DNA of 26,039 bases from a virus. Position numbers and translations under genes: made by a program. Location: IMG/VR virus record IMGVR_UViG_3300037635_003112, positions 1 to 26,039 of that record; one strand, 5' to 3'. The notes under the pieces are model-generated. The model saw only the letters and a list, made by a program, of their open reading frames with translations. It made no database searches and was not told the origin of the DNA. Positions 1 through 9,200 of the stretch are shown one piece after another (position 1 is the stretch's first letter; the number at the start of each line of letters is the position of its first letter).

Positions 1-365
1 AGTTCTTCTGTCTTTATTAAACCTGCCATAGAAGCATTTTTTAAAGCACTAATAAGTTGTAGTATCATAAAGGGTACAACAACTACCTCGGATAGCCAGC
101 CTGTTCCTGTAAATCCTTTTTCTACCATTAGTATAACGGTCAGAATGGCTATCCACGCAAAGGTGTTTCTAGTAATTCTTAACGCTTTATATGTTTTAAA
201 TCCTTCTCTTTTACAGCCAGCCCAAACTCCAAAAATGCCATCCAACCATAATACTGAACAAACGGCTAAGTATTGTTCCATGTTTTCCATTGATAAATCA
301 AAAAAGTACGTACATAAGTACGTACAAAATGCTGTTATGCTCACTATGAATAATTTAGTTGTCAT
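1..365 (-). CDS. Holin-like small membrane protein, 3' end cut by window edge
   Basis: The minus strand is open from an ATG at 365-363 to the window edge, giving 121 residues with no stop; the C-terminus lies outside. I chose this start because two in-frame TAA codons sit directly before it. Hydrophobic segments lie at about residues 4-22, 32-50, 68-82 and 91-107. The second contains an acidic residue (LDGIFGVWAG), is followed by a basic stretch (CKREGFKTYKALRITRN), and a later segment reads ISALKNASMAG. This order (D..G in a membrane segment, a basic loop, then an N-A-S end) resembles the phage holin_4 superfamily, whose members form inner-membrane lesions that trigger lysis. It is separated by 93 bases from the virion block upstream, consistent with the start of a lysis module. 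There is no Shine-Dalgarno sequence. A different small phage membrane protein remains possible. Confidence 0.72.
   Translation of the reverse strand, partial: MTTKLFIVSITAFCTYLCTYFFDLSMENMEQYLAVCSVLWLDGIFGVWAGCKREGFKTYKALRITRNTFAWIAILTVILMVEKGFTGTGWLSEVVVVPFMILQLISALKNASMAGLIKTEE
306..325. repeat. Two copies of palindrome GTACGTAC at 12-bp period
   Basis: GTACGTAC occurs at 306-313 and again at 318-325, each a perfect palindrome, inside near-identical 12-base units (AAGTACGTACAT, then AAGTACGTACAA). It lies within the holin-like coding sequence and encodes the repeated residues C-T-Y-L-C-T-Y. It could be a simple tandem duplication or an operator-like site. The sequence alone does not decide. 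Confidence 0.6.
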
Positions 366-458
366 TTATTAGTCTCATTTACTTTAATTCTTGGGAGGTT
401 ATACTATAATATACACAATTATACCGTCATCCCTAGGATTTTAACCTGTTAATTTGTC
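366..458 (-). promoter_or_regulatory. 93-base gap before the holin-like gene with imperfect inverted repeats
   Basis: This is the longer of the two real intergenic gaps. No open frame of useful length is present. It contains a 6-bp inverted repeat (AGGTTA at 396-401, TAACCT at 442-447) and, nested inside, TATAAT at 405-410 with ATTATA at 418-423 around a 7-base loop. On the minus strand it includes TATAATTG, one mismatch from the Bacteroidota -7 element TAnnTTTG. A promoter or weak terminator between the virion block and the lysis gene is plausible, but no T-tract or clear -33 element is present. Confidence 0.28.
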
Positions 459-3400
459 TTATTTAATATAAAAACTTTCAAGTTTTTCAAAGTTTTTCCA
501 TTTTTGTAAAGTATATAATACAGGAACTACATCATAGAAGTTTTTTTCTAGCTTCCACATACCTTTCTTAGGTTTGTTCTGATATACATATTTACTGTTT
601 TCATTAAATTCTTTATCACTATAAACCAGTAGACCAAATGCAGTACCAAAAGTAAGGTCAAGTAATTCACCTAGCTCTCCAAGAGTTCGTGTAGCAGCTA
701 TAGGAGATTTTAACATCTGATATACTTGTTGGTAACCACCTAGTGTAGGTAAAGGATTAAATAAAACCATCTCTTTATAAGTTCTGTTTGCTTGATAAGC
801 GCCAAAGTTTCTAAGCTTTTTAATAAGGATAGGATCATCATCATCTCCACCAACTAAAGTCTCATCTAGAATATGAATAATTAGCAGTATCATTGCTTCA
901 CCTAATGTTCTATATACATTTTTAAGCATCATGTTTGCTTTACCCTCATCGTATCTTCCATCTACAAGTCCGTACTCCTCTTTAAATGATTTACCTAACT
1001 CTGCTAAACCAAACTTAGCCATACCTCTTTCACCAGTTACAGCAGTTTTTCGTATATGATTTAAAAACTTAAATGCAGATGTATATCTACCTTCTAACCA
1101 ACCTAAGTTTTGATCATAATAATTTTCTTGGAACCTTGCTCTAAAAGCAGGCATAACCCACTTGTGAAACTGTGCCATTAATATACCAGTAAAGTTATTT
1201 TGAATAACCATTCTATCTTCTCTAGCATAGTTACCATGTATCTGCTTGTTTACTTCACGTATATTATTTCTCATTTCATATCTCCACCCATCTGTATATT
1301 CTGTAGTAGATCCATCTTTATTGATAATTGTATCATAACCTTCTCTCATAGTTACTTTACCAGTTGACTGATCAAAGTCTAAAGCATCAACTAGATTTAG
1401 AGAATCTTCACCATTAGATATTTGTGTACCTAATAGCATAGCCATACCCACAGTACTTTGAACTTTGTATTCAGCACCCTGGTTAAAAGAGTAACCAAAG
1501 TTTGTGAATCTTGACCATAAAGTTTCACCATCACCTAATCCAAACTGTTCTCTTATATCTGCATCATCGTCCATCATTCTAAAATACTGAACTATTGCTT
1601 CATATTTATTAAGTGCTTTATCTGGATCGTAGTTTCCTCTTTTTATTTGTAAATTATTACCGGTCACTACTCTACCTGTAAAATCAGCTGCTGACTCAAC
1701 AGCATTAGCTGTTCTCTCTATCATACCTTGGGTACCCATAGTATAAAACATTTTAGTAGCTTCAGTATAATCTCCTGCTGTATAAAATAAACCACCGGCA
1801 GCTTCTATGTAATTGTTAATTTGACCTAGAGTCAAGTTATTAAAGTTACCAAATATGTTAAAAGCCACATAAGACAATGAAGACAGATTAATTAATCCAC
1901 CTGCTAACTTGTCTACGGCACCTTTAGTTATTTTATCATTATCATAGTAAACCATTTTCATCCAATGATGAGCACGTTTTTCTGCATTACTTTGCAAACC
2001 GGTTTGGCTATCTCTACCTACAACTGTATTCACAAAGCCTTGTGATCCTTGTTTTATTTTTGCAATTAACTCAAGCGCTGTACCTGGTTCTTTATAAGCT
2101 CTCATTTTTAAGGCTTGTACCATTGCTTGTAATGTGTCTTCTATTTGACCCATCACCTCAAAGTTTTCTGCCATACTTGCAAACTTAACTAAACTTTTAG
2201 TCATGTCTGTACTAACTTCACCAAGTGTAGGTTGTGATCTTAACTTGGCTGCTTCAGCTTCTAATACTGCTCTTTCTTTTTTATATTGGTCAACATTAAT
2301 ACCACCATTCATTCTTTTATCTTTAAGATCTTGAATGTCTTCATATACTTTTTCAAGTTGTCCTTCTACCCTTGGATTACCAGTGTAAAATACAGGAAGA
2401 GTATCTACTAATTTTCCCTGCTCATTTAAAAGAACAACCTTTTGCTCTGATGTTTCAGTAAATAAGTTCTTTATACTTCCTAAAAACTTAGGTATCATTC
2501 TAGCAAAGAATGATGGTTTAGTCATTACCTCATCCACAAAGTTGTTAGCAATAACAGGTACCTTACCTAGCATTTGCATTCGTTGACTTCTTGGTAATTT
2601 TTTAAGCAAATCTTCATAATGCTCTACAAATTTCAAGTAGTATTGCTTCCTGGCTTCACCCAATTGATCAGTTGGATTCATTATAGCTTCATACTTAGGA
2701 TTGAGTAAGCTAGCACCTGTGTCTGATCTTTCATCTTTAACCTCAACATAATCAGGCTTTACAGCATCAAAATTTTTGTTTTCTTTAATAGCTCCAGTAG
2801 GTTCTCTGTTTGCATCTTTAAAAGTTTTTGTATACTCTACCTTATAATAGTATTTGTTTTTATATACATCATAAGCAGTTTGTGGGACACCCGGTTTTTT
2901 AATCCAGGTAACACCTTCCCCATTAGACCACACTTGAGCATACTCATAATTTTTTCTAACATCAATAAACTCTTGTGTATATTGATGAAATGTTCCTGAA
3001 GTTAGAACACCATCTTCTAGTTTTTCTCCTTGCATAAAATCAGCAAAAGCTTTCTTATCTCTGTACAGTTGTTTATTCTTTTCTATTTGAATAGGGTCAG
3101 CGTTAGCTAAAGAATAAATAGGAAAATATTTTCTTGGCTTACCATTAGCATCATAAAGTTTATCTCTTAATGCTTTCTTTTCATTTAAATAATTCTGACC
3201 TACTCTTGTAGTATAGAAACCTGTGAATCTTTTGTTATCATCAAACTCAAGCATAAAGTCATATAACCTTTGAAGATCTTTTTCACCTGAGAGTTCTAGT
3301 AGTGTTTTACCTGCATCTAATATATCTGCTTTTCTAGCTTGAACTTTATCTAAAAACTCTTGTTTTTTAAACTTAAATATTTTATCCATAGTTGCAAGAA

Positions 3401-6206
3401 TAACATCTTTGGATGTTGCTAAATCCTTAGCATAAAGCTCTGAGTTAGATATATCCGGCACAAGAGTAAATAACTCATCTAGATCATCAAGAGTAATTGT
3501 CTGTCCTGAATGTGACTGTATGACTGTTTCAGCATCTGTCTTTTTTCCTTTCTTTGCAAAAGCCCTGATTACAGTAGCAACATAATCAAGTATAGCTGTT
3601 TTAATTATACCTCTGTTAGCACCTACGTCTGATACAATATCATTACCAAGTAGTTGAGTAAGTTCAATATTAATACTACCTAATAATGATCTTTGTGTTG
3701 CATTTAATTCTTTATTAGCTTCTATAGCATGAAGCCCTTCAAATGTTGAAAGAAATCTATTAAAGTTTAGTATATACGTTATGTATTCTTTTTTACTTTG
3801 ATTCTTAGGATCAGTAGCATATTCTTTAAATGACTTCATCTGTCTTAGAGCATCCTGTAATAATCTTGTGTACACTCTAGACTGTGATATAGGACCTTCT
3901 TGTTTAGCAAGAGCTATGTAACTTAATGTACTTGCTATTTCTTCTTGCACATCTTCTTTTGATCTATCTCTATATATGTTTTCTTTTAATAAATCTTCTA
4001 CTTCTTGTTTGCTCTTTAAAGCTTTTTCATATGTTTCCAAAGCACCAAGAACAGTTCCTTGTTCAGGGTATTCTGAAGGATCAACAGTATCAGCAAAATT
4101 CTCAGCAGATTCTATATCTTGCTCAGCATTATAAATTTGTTCTGCTGCGTCTTTAAGTACTTGATCTGATATTTCTTGTTCTGCTAACTTAGTATCTATA
4201 GCAGGTATTAAGATATTAACCTTTTCTGCATTTTGCTTATACCCATGAGGCTCATTACCATCAAACCTTATTTTCTTTCCATTATAAGAAACTAGTAGAC
4301 TAGCAACATTACCAACACCATACTCAATATCATAGCCCATATTTTCAACCATTCTTTGCAGAAGGTTTACTTCCAAAGCATCTAATGTTTTGAGTGTTAA
4401 AGACTTTGTATCAGTAAGTTTTGCATACATACTTGTTTCTGCAAGGGTTACCTTATCTACATTGTAGGGATTTTTCTTATCACCATATAATATACCCATA
4501 TCTTTAGTAGAAGTAAATATACCTTTGGTCCAAGTCTTAGGGTTTGTCTTTAAAACGTTTGATTCATTTAATTGTATTTGTAAAATTTTAAGTTGTCCTG
4601 TTGATGCAACCAAAACTATGTCTGCTTTAGAAGCTATCTCTGTATATGCGTCATGAAAGACCACATTAGTTAACATAACATCTCCTTGGCTTTTGACTGT
4701 ATTAACCTGGTTTACTATATTACTAAAAGCCTGTTTAGCAACTTCAGTTTCTATATTTGTAATCTTATCAGATATCTTATCAAAAGACTCATGAGATGCA
4801 ATAGCATCTAACATTGTACTTAAATCATTTTTAATAAGCTGTTGTTCTTTAGTTTCTTTTCTACCTAGCGCTTCTTTAGCAGATATAAAAGGCTTTTTAC
4901 TAGTAAGACTATAATATTTACCGTCTTCTTTATTCAAAATAACTAAGTCATCACTGTTAAAAGTAACTCCTTCTGAGGCAGACAAAGTATCTGATTCCTC
5001 TTTAGCACTTTCAACATTGTGAAACAATCTATCAATCATTCTTCTTTGTAGAACTCCTCCTTCTTTTTTTGCTACATTAACTATCTTTTGTTTCTCAGGA
5101 GATAGACTGTATCTTATTCTGCCATTTACAGGTGTATCTAATTTAAATGATATACCATCTGTATTAAGCAGTTTAGCAATGTCACTTAAGGTTGCTTTCT
5201 CAGATATATTATTTACTTCAATAACACGGCCTGTAATTACCTCATTGAGGTTTTTAATAATTTTAGAAAACCAATCTAAAAATTGTTTTATTTTATCAGT
5301 AAAACTTTTAGTTGGGGTGTTCTCATATTCATTATTAAAATGTCTGGATAATGCTTGTGTTACAATTTCTAACTGAACATCTGCTTCTGTAAATCTTCTT
5401 TTACCACGGTAAGCATCTTTTATTTGTTGAGTCATCTCAGGAAAATTCCTTTGTGCCTCATCTAATAAAGAATTAAATAAGTTTTCATTATCCAGTTTTA
5501 CAGCATCTATAAAAGGGTGTAAGACTTCTTCTATTGCTATTTCATCTGTTACTCTGCCATTTATTAATATAGCAGTACCATCCAGATAAAATGAGTTTAT
5601 TTTATTAAAAGGAACTTTTGCTTTTTTCCATTGAGGTATACTAGCATAAAGATTTTCTGCATCCTTTACTGACATTAACTTAACATTAATTCCAGGAAAC
5701 ATTCTCATTAAATGTGAAACTACTTTTCTAGCTCTGGGTTTATCCCATGCCCTAGAAGATTCTAGCATGTCAGTTGCAGAAAAAATAGATGGATCAATAG
5801 ATACAGAAAATGTTTTTTTTGTTTTAACTATATCTACAGACTCAATAGGTATGTTATTTATTTCAAGATATCTATTCAACCTTCTAACATTAGAGTCTAT
5901 AAGTGTTTGACTCGGTTGTAATGTATCTGAATCAGTATTATTGATATAGTACCTACCCCCAAAACTGTGTATTATGTTTAGCCTTCTAAGATTATTTAAT
6001 AATGCAACCCCAAACTCTTCTTGCTTTAAGTTAAAAAGAACTTTTCTATCAGCAATCATATTTTGTGCTTCTACAACAGTAGGTATAGTATCACTTTTTG
6101 AAAGTCTTTGATATTGATTTATTACATTATTTGTTATAATATCAGTCTTGAAAACTTTCTTTAAGTTTTTATACGTTGTTAGATTTTTATTGTGACACTT
6201 TCCCAT
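459..6206 (-). CDS. 1915-residue virion protein with decayed zincin-like and PD-(D/E)XK-like regions
   Basis: Probably an internal or ejected virion protein of crAss-like phages. The N-terminus (MGKCHNKNLTTYKNL) looks like a genuine start of this family rather than an internal site. A zincin-like module occupies about residues 165-330: IEEVLHPFIDA at 225-235 (first His replaced by Glu226, His230 kept), then LEIVTQALSRHF with Glu280, then a tryptophan-containing helix (LDWFSKIIKNL). Residues about 400-640 resemble a PD-(D/E)XK nuclease fold with the catalytic core lost (Asp529 kept; Gln543 and Gln545 where D/E-x-K is expected). Residues about 700-1400 are mostly helical and charged. Hydrophobic stretches follow at about 1440-1475 and 1766-1778 (EAMILLIIHIL), then an acidic run GGDDDD. 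The stop is TAA. The start lies 3 bases after the TAG of the polymerase gene and in the same frame, with no Shine-Dalgarno sequence. The exact role is not known to me. Confidence 0.85.
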   Translation of the reverse strand: MGKCHNKNLTTYKNLKKVFKTDIITNNVINQYQRLSKSDTIPTVVEAQNMIADRKVLFNLKQEEFGVALLNNLRRLNIIHSFGGRYYINNTDSDTLQPSQTLIDSNVRRLNRYLEINNIPIESVDIVKTKKTFSVSIDPSIFSATDMLESSRAWDKPRARKVVSHLMRMFPGINVKLMSVKDAENLYASIPQWKKAKVPFNKINSFYLDGTAILINGRVTDEIAIEEVLHPFIDAVKLDNENLFNSLLDEAQRNFPEMTQQIKDAYRGKRRFTEADVQLEIVTQALSRHFNNEYENTPTKSFTDKIKQFLDWFSKIIKNLNEVITGRVIEVNNISEKATLSDIAKLLNTDGISFKLDTPVNGRIRYSLSPEKQKIVNVAKKEGGVLQRRMIDRLFHNVESAKEESDTLSASEGVTFNSDDLVILNKEDGKYYSLTSKKPFISAKEALGRKETKEQQLIKNDLSTMLDAIASHESFDKISDKITNIETEVAKQAFSNIVNQVNTVKSQGDVMLTNVVFHDAYTEIASKADIVLVASTGQLKILQIQLNESNVLKTNPKTWTKGIFTSTKDMGILYGDKKNPYNVDKVTLAETSMYAKLTDTKSLTLKTLDALEVNLLQRMVENMGYDIEYGVGNVASLLVSYNGKKIRFDGNEPHGYKQNAEKVNILIPAIDTKLAEQEISDQVLKDAAEQIYNAEQDIESAENFADTVDPSEYPEQGTVLGALETYEKALKSKQEVEDLLKENIYRDRSKEDVQEEIASTLSYIALAKQEGPISQSRVYTRLLQDALRQMKSFKEYATDPKNQSKKEYITYILNFNRFLSTFEGLHAIEANKELNATQRSLLGSINIELTQLLGNDIVSDVGANRGIIKTAILDYVATVIRAFAKKGKKTDAETVIQSHSGQTITLDDLDELFTLVPDISNSELYAKDLATSKDVILATMDKIFKFKKQEFLDKVQARKADILDAGKTLLELSGEKDLQRLYDFMLEFDDNKRFTGFYTTRVGQNYLNEKKALRDKLYDANGKPRKYFPIYSLANADPIQIEKNKQLYRDKKAFADFMQGEKLEDGVLTSGTFHQYTQEFIDVRKNYEYAQVWSNGEGVTWIKKPGVPQTAYDVYKNKYYYKVEYTKTFKDANREPTGAIKENKNFDAVKPDYVEVKDERSDTGASLLNPKYEAIMNPTDQLGEARKQYYLKFVEHYEDLLKKLPRSQRMQMLGKVPVIANNFVDEVMTKPSFFARMIPKFLGSIKNLFTETSEQKVVLLNEQGKLVDTLPVFYTGNPRVEGQLEKVYEDIQDLKDKRMNGGINVDQYKKERAVLEAEAAKLRSQPTLGEVSTDMTKSLVKFASMAENFEVMGQIEDTLQAMVQALKMRAYKEPGTALELIAKIKQGSQGFVNTVVGRDSQTGLQSNAEKRAHHWMKMVYYDNDKITKGAVDKLAGGLINLSSLSYVAFNIFGNFNNLTLGQINNYIEAAGGLFYTAGDYTEATKMFYTMGTQGMIERTANAVESAADFTGRVVTGNNLQIKRGNYDPDKALNKYEAIVQYFRMMDDDADIREQFGLGDGETLWSRFTNFGYSFNQGAEYKVQSTVGMAMLLGTQISNGEDSLNLVDALDFDQSTGKVTMREGYDTIINKDGSTTEYTDGWRYEMRNNIREVNKQIHGNYAREDRMVIQNNFTGILMAQFHKWVMPAFRARFQENYYDQNLGWLEGRYTSAFKFLNHIRKTAVTGERGMAKFGLAELGKSFKEEYGLVDGRYDEGKANMMLKNVYRTLGEAMILLIIHILDETLVGGDDDDPILIKKLRNFGAYQANRTYKEMVLFNPLPTLGGYQQVYQMLKSPIAATRTLGELGELLDLTFGTAFGLLVYSDKEFNENSKYVYQNKPKKGMWKLEKNFYDVVPVLYTLQKWKNFEKLESFYIK
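4400..4960 (-). other. PD-(D/E)XK-nuclease-like region with lost catalytic residues
   Basis: Residues about 415-600 of the 1915-residue protein follow the order I associate with phage PD-(D/E)XK modules: a Y-Y-S-L-T segment, helices, then ADIVLVASTGQLKILQIQL. Asp529 matches the first acidic residue, but the expected D/E-x-K strand reads Gln543-Ile-Gln545. The later Q..xY helix reads AETSMYAKL. If the assignment is right, the module cannot be a working nuclease. Domain limits are approximate and the assignment is from motif pattern only. Confidence 0.42.
5367..5531 (-). other. Zincin-like motif with first His replaced (EEVLH ... E)
   Basis: The codons at 5531-5517 read E226-E-V-L-H230, which aligns with H-E-x-x-H but has Glu in the first ligand position. 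A candidate third ligand, Glu280, is at 5369-5367 in LEIVTQALSRHF. The flanking pattern (I-x-E-E-x-L-H-P-F) looks like a family trait rather than a single-phage mutation, as far as I recall. Classical catalytic zinc binding is unlikely. Confidence 0.55.
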
Positions 6207-6212
6207 ATTCTA
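6204..6212 (-). other. In-frame amber junction between the two largest genes
   Basis: Minus-strand bases 6212-6204 read TAG-AAT-ATG. The TAG ends the polymerase gene and the ATG starts the 1915-residue gene, in the same frame (19784 and 6206 both leave remainder 2 on division by 3). The other two stops visible in the window (23265 and 19795), and the stop at 459, are TAA. Readthrough of this one codon would give a continuous protein of about 6441 residues. Confidence 0.95.
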
Positions 6213-9200
6213 TAAATTACATCTTTTGATTTCTTCTAAGAAATTTTTAATTTTTTCCTCTTCTGTCTTCCCGTCATATGACAATATTTTGTTTTCATAT
6301 AATGCTATAAGATCTCCCAAAGATACAATTTTATTATCAGCCAATTTCTTTCTCATCTCAGTAAACTCGTCTGCTATGTATGGCGCATTTATTGTATCAT
6401 TATAAAACTTAGTAATTTGAGGATACTTGCTTTTCTCATCAATGTTTTGATTAAAAAGATCTAGTTTGATTTGCTGATTGTAATCTAAGACTGGTAAATT
6501 CTTTTCTGCTGAAACAACACCTTTTGATTGCTTCTCAATATTATTTACTGCTTCTATATTACCTAGCAAATCATTTGCATTAACAGAGCCAATGTTTTTA
6601 GGTTTTGCTGCTTGATCAATTTGTATAGAAATACTGTTTTCATCAGCGTTAATATTTGAACTTTCATTTCTAAGTGCTTGAGCAGATATAGATTTTGATC
6701 TATCTAAATTAAAATTTTCAATATCCAATGAATCAATTGCTTGATCTATACCAAGCATGTCATCTATATTTCCTATAATATCAGTTTTATTATTAATATT
6801 ATTTCTAACTGTTGCATGCGTATCTCTAGGGCCAAACATGAATCCTATTGCATTTTGATAATTTGATCCCATAAACGGAACTTCATCATACACAAATGAT
6901 GTGCTTTTCTCTTGACCTTCTCTTAATAAAAATAATTTATTTGATCTTTCTACTTTAAATCCAGTATCTGTTTCAGTATAATATCTTAAGTACTTTGGTT
7001 GATTTTCCAAAGTAAATGCACCATCAACCTGTGAATTCTTAGGAGCAGATAATGTTAACACACCTTCTTTACTTAGTGATGTTTTACCTTTAATTGTAGT
7101 TTGTATATTTGATGAACCATCAACTCCTGTTCTAACCTCTTTAAATGTAAGATTAAACATGCCAACATTAGATGATAGGTATCCATTTTCATACTCATTA
7201 AATAACTCATCTTTTGTTAAACCAAAAGCCTCTTTATAGTTTTTATCATTAAGTAAAGAATCTTTAGCAGTCTCTATTTGTTGTAGATAAGAATCCATTA
7301 CAAAAGGAGATATAGCTTCTAATAGGCTATCTTTAGAAAGCTGCAAACCATCTTTAACCATAATATAATTTACAATTGTTGACGCATCTTTTCTTGTTGC
7401 AGGATTACCATACAACTTTGCAAATGAGGTTTGAAGATCTATCTTCTGAAGTTTATTTAGGTTTCTCCATGAATTAGCAGCTAAAATATTAATTCCTGTT
7501 TTGTTAGACTCTGCATTTACAGGTAACTGTGTAACAAATGATTTAAGAAAAAAGTTATCATTGTCTGCAGCATTCAGTCTTCTAATAGAATCATAAATAT
7601 TTTGTGCATCTTGCATAGGGTATATAAGCTTATTGCTTAATGTTCCCGCATCTTTATTCTGTGTGTTTGCATTGTTATGCATATATGCTTTTATAGTAAA
7701 GTAAGAAAGCATATCTCTTCTAATCTTCTGCTCTGTCTCTTCATTAAAAGTTATAGCATCTACAGCAAATGACTTTTCAAGTTTTTCATAGAGCTCATTA
7801 AATACAGGAGTTGCTGTTAAGAATACTTGTGGTAAAAGCTCATTTGTTATCTCATTAAAGATATTTAAATTGGCTGATACAAAACTACTTTCAAGAATAG
7901 GTTTAATATTAATTGCTGGTCTCTCTCCAATTTTTTCTATTGCACCTATTTTCTGCAAGTCTTTTTTAATTGATGCTATGTCAGCAAAGTTTTTACCTAG
8001 CCCTGCACTACCTGATATACCAGTTAATGCATTCATATTACCAATAAATTCATTTATAGTATTTACCGTAGATAAAATTTGTAGCAGTTCTAACTCTTGT
8101 TTGAAAGAACCGCTGCCTTCAACTAAACCACCAAGATCTTCTTTACTTTTTATTCCTGTACCTATATCTATTTTTAGTTTATCATCTTTTAATTGACCCT
8201 GCTTAAATGCTAGCTCTTGATTAACAAGACCTTTAAACCCTGGATCAAACTTCTGTATTTTGTTGGATGCTTGTTCAAATAAATCCCTAGCTATTTTTGA
8301 ATTTAATATAAGTATTGCATCAGACAACGGAACCCCTAAAGCAACCATTGTTACAGCTCTTGGTACTGCCTGTTTGTGCATACCAAGCTTTGACATAAAG
8401 TTCTCTTTAGAGTTATCAGTAAGCATTGTTATTATAGCAGATATTGTATCTTGCTTTCTTTTACCTTCGGTAGTATTAGCTTTGTCAAAACCGGTGTATG
8501 GCTTATTCAGAATACTGAACTGTAATTCTCCAGGTAGTTTTATTTTATACTCACTTAATAAACTGATAGCTAAGTTTGGTGATACAGCTCTACCAATTGC
8601 AGCACCTTTATTATTAATAAATGATATTACTTTACCATTTATATCATCTACATCAACCTCAGAACCATTCATGGATTGAGTATAGATAGGTGCAAATTTT
8701 TCTAAACTTGCATATGCTTCTTTAACTGCATCTAGTGTAGCTGGAGTATAAGAAATATCTTGTACTGCCTCATTACCCATAAGTGCATATCTCATATTGA
8801 GAACCGCATTATTAATAGGTGCTTCATATGGCTCACCATATTCTTCTTTATACTTTTGATACTGAGCCTTAGTTACGGGAAGCCCTAATCTTGTTATAGC
8901 CTTAAGCGCATCATCAGTAAACATTTGATCTATGATAAAGTTATCATCATAGCTGTCTTCCAATCTAGAACCTTGAACCTTAAATGACTTTAATGCCTCA
9001 GCATAGATTGTGTCTTGTTTAACTTTTCTATTGATATATTCAACATAATCTTTATACTGTCTGCCTTGCGTGGCACCATATTGGAAAAACTTTTTGTCTT
9101 CTTTTGAGTAATAGTATTCTAATATTTGAGTATATACTTTGTCAATATCAAAATCCGCTCCTGACACTTCTACAAGTTCAGCTGCAAACATTGCTGATGA

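Noticed and set aside
145-372. Open frame of 75 codons on the plus strand
   Set aside because: It is the reverse of the holin-like gene, which has clear membrane topology and in-frame stops right before its start. The plus-strand frame has no comparable support.
430-450. tRNA T-arm-like string (GGTTAAAATCC on the minus strand)
   Set aside because: The usual C of the T-loop is A here, the stem is only 3 bp, and the rest of a cloverleaf would fall inside coding sequence without matching. Probably chance.
366-458. Intrinsic terminator after the 1915-residue gene
   Set aside because: The inverted repeats are short, AT-rich and overlapping, and no T-tract follows on the minus strand.
8260-8679. 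Open frame of 139 codons on the plus strand
   Set aside because: It lies antisense to the conserved polymerase region, is rich in Ser/Leu/Ile as expected from the reverse of an Asn/Lys/Glu-rich gene, and has no recognisable motif.
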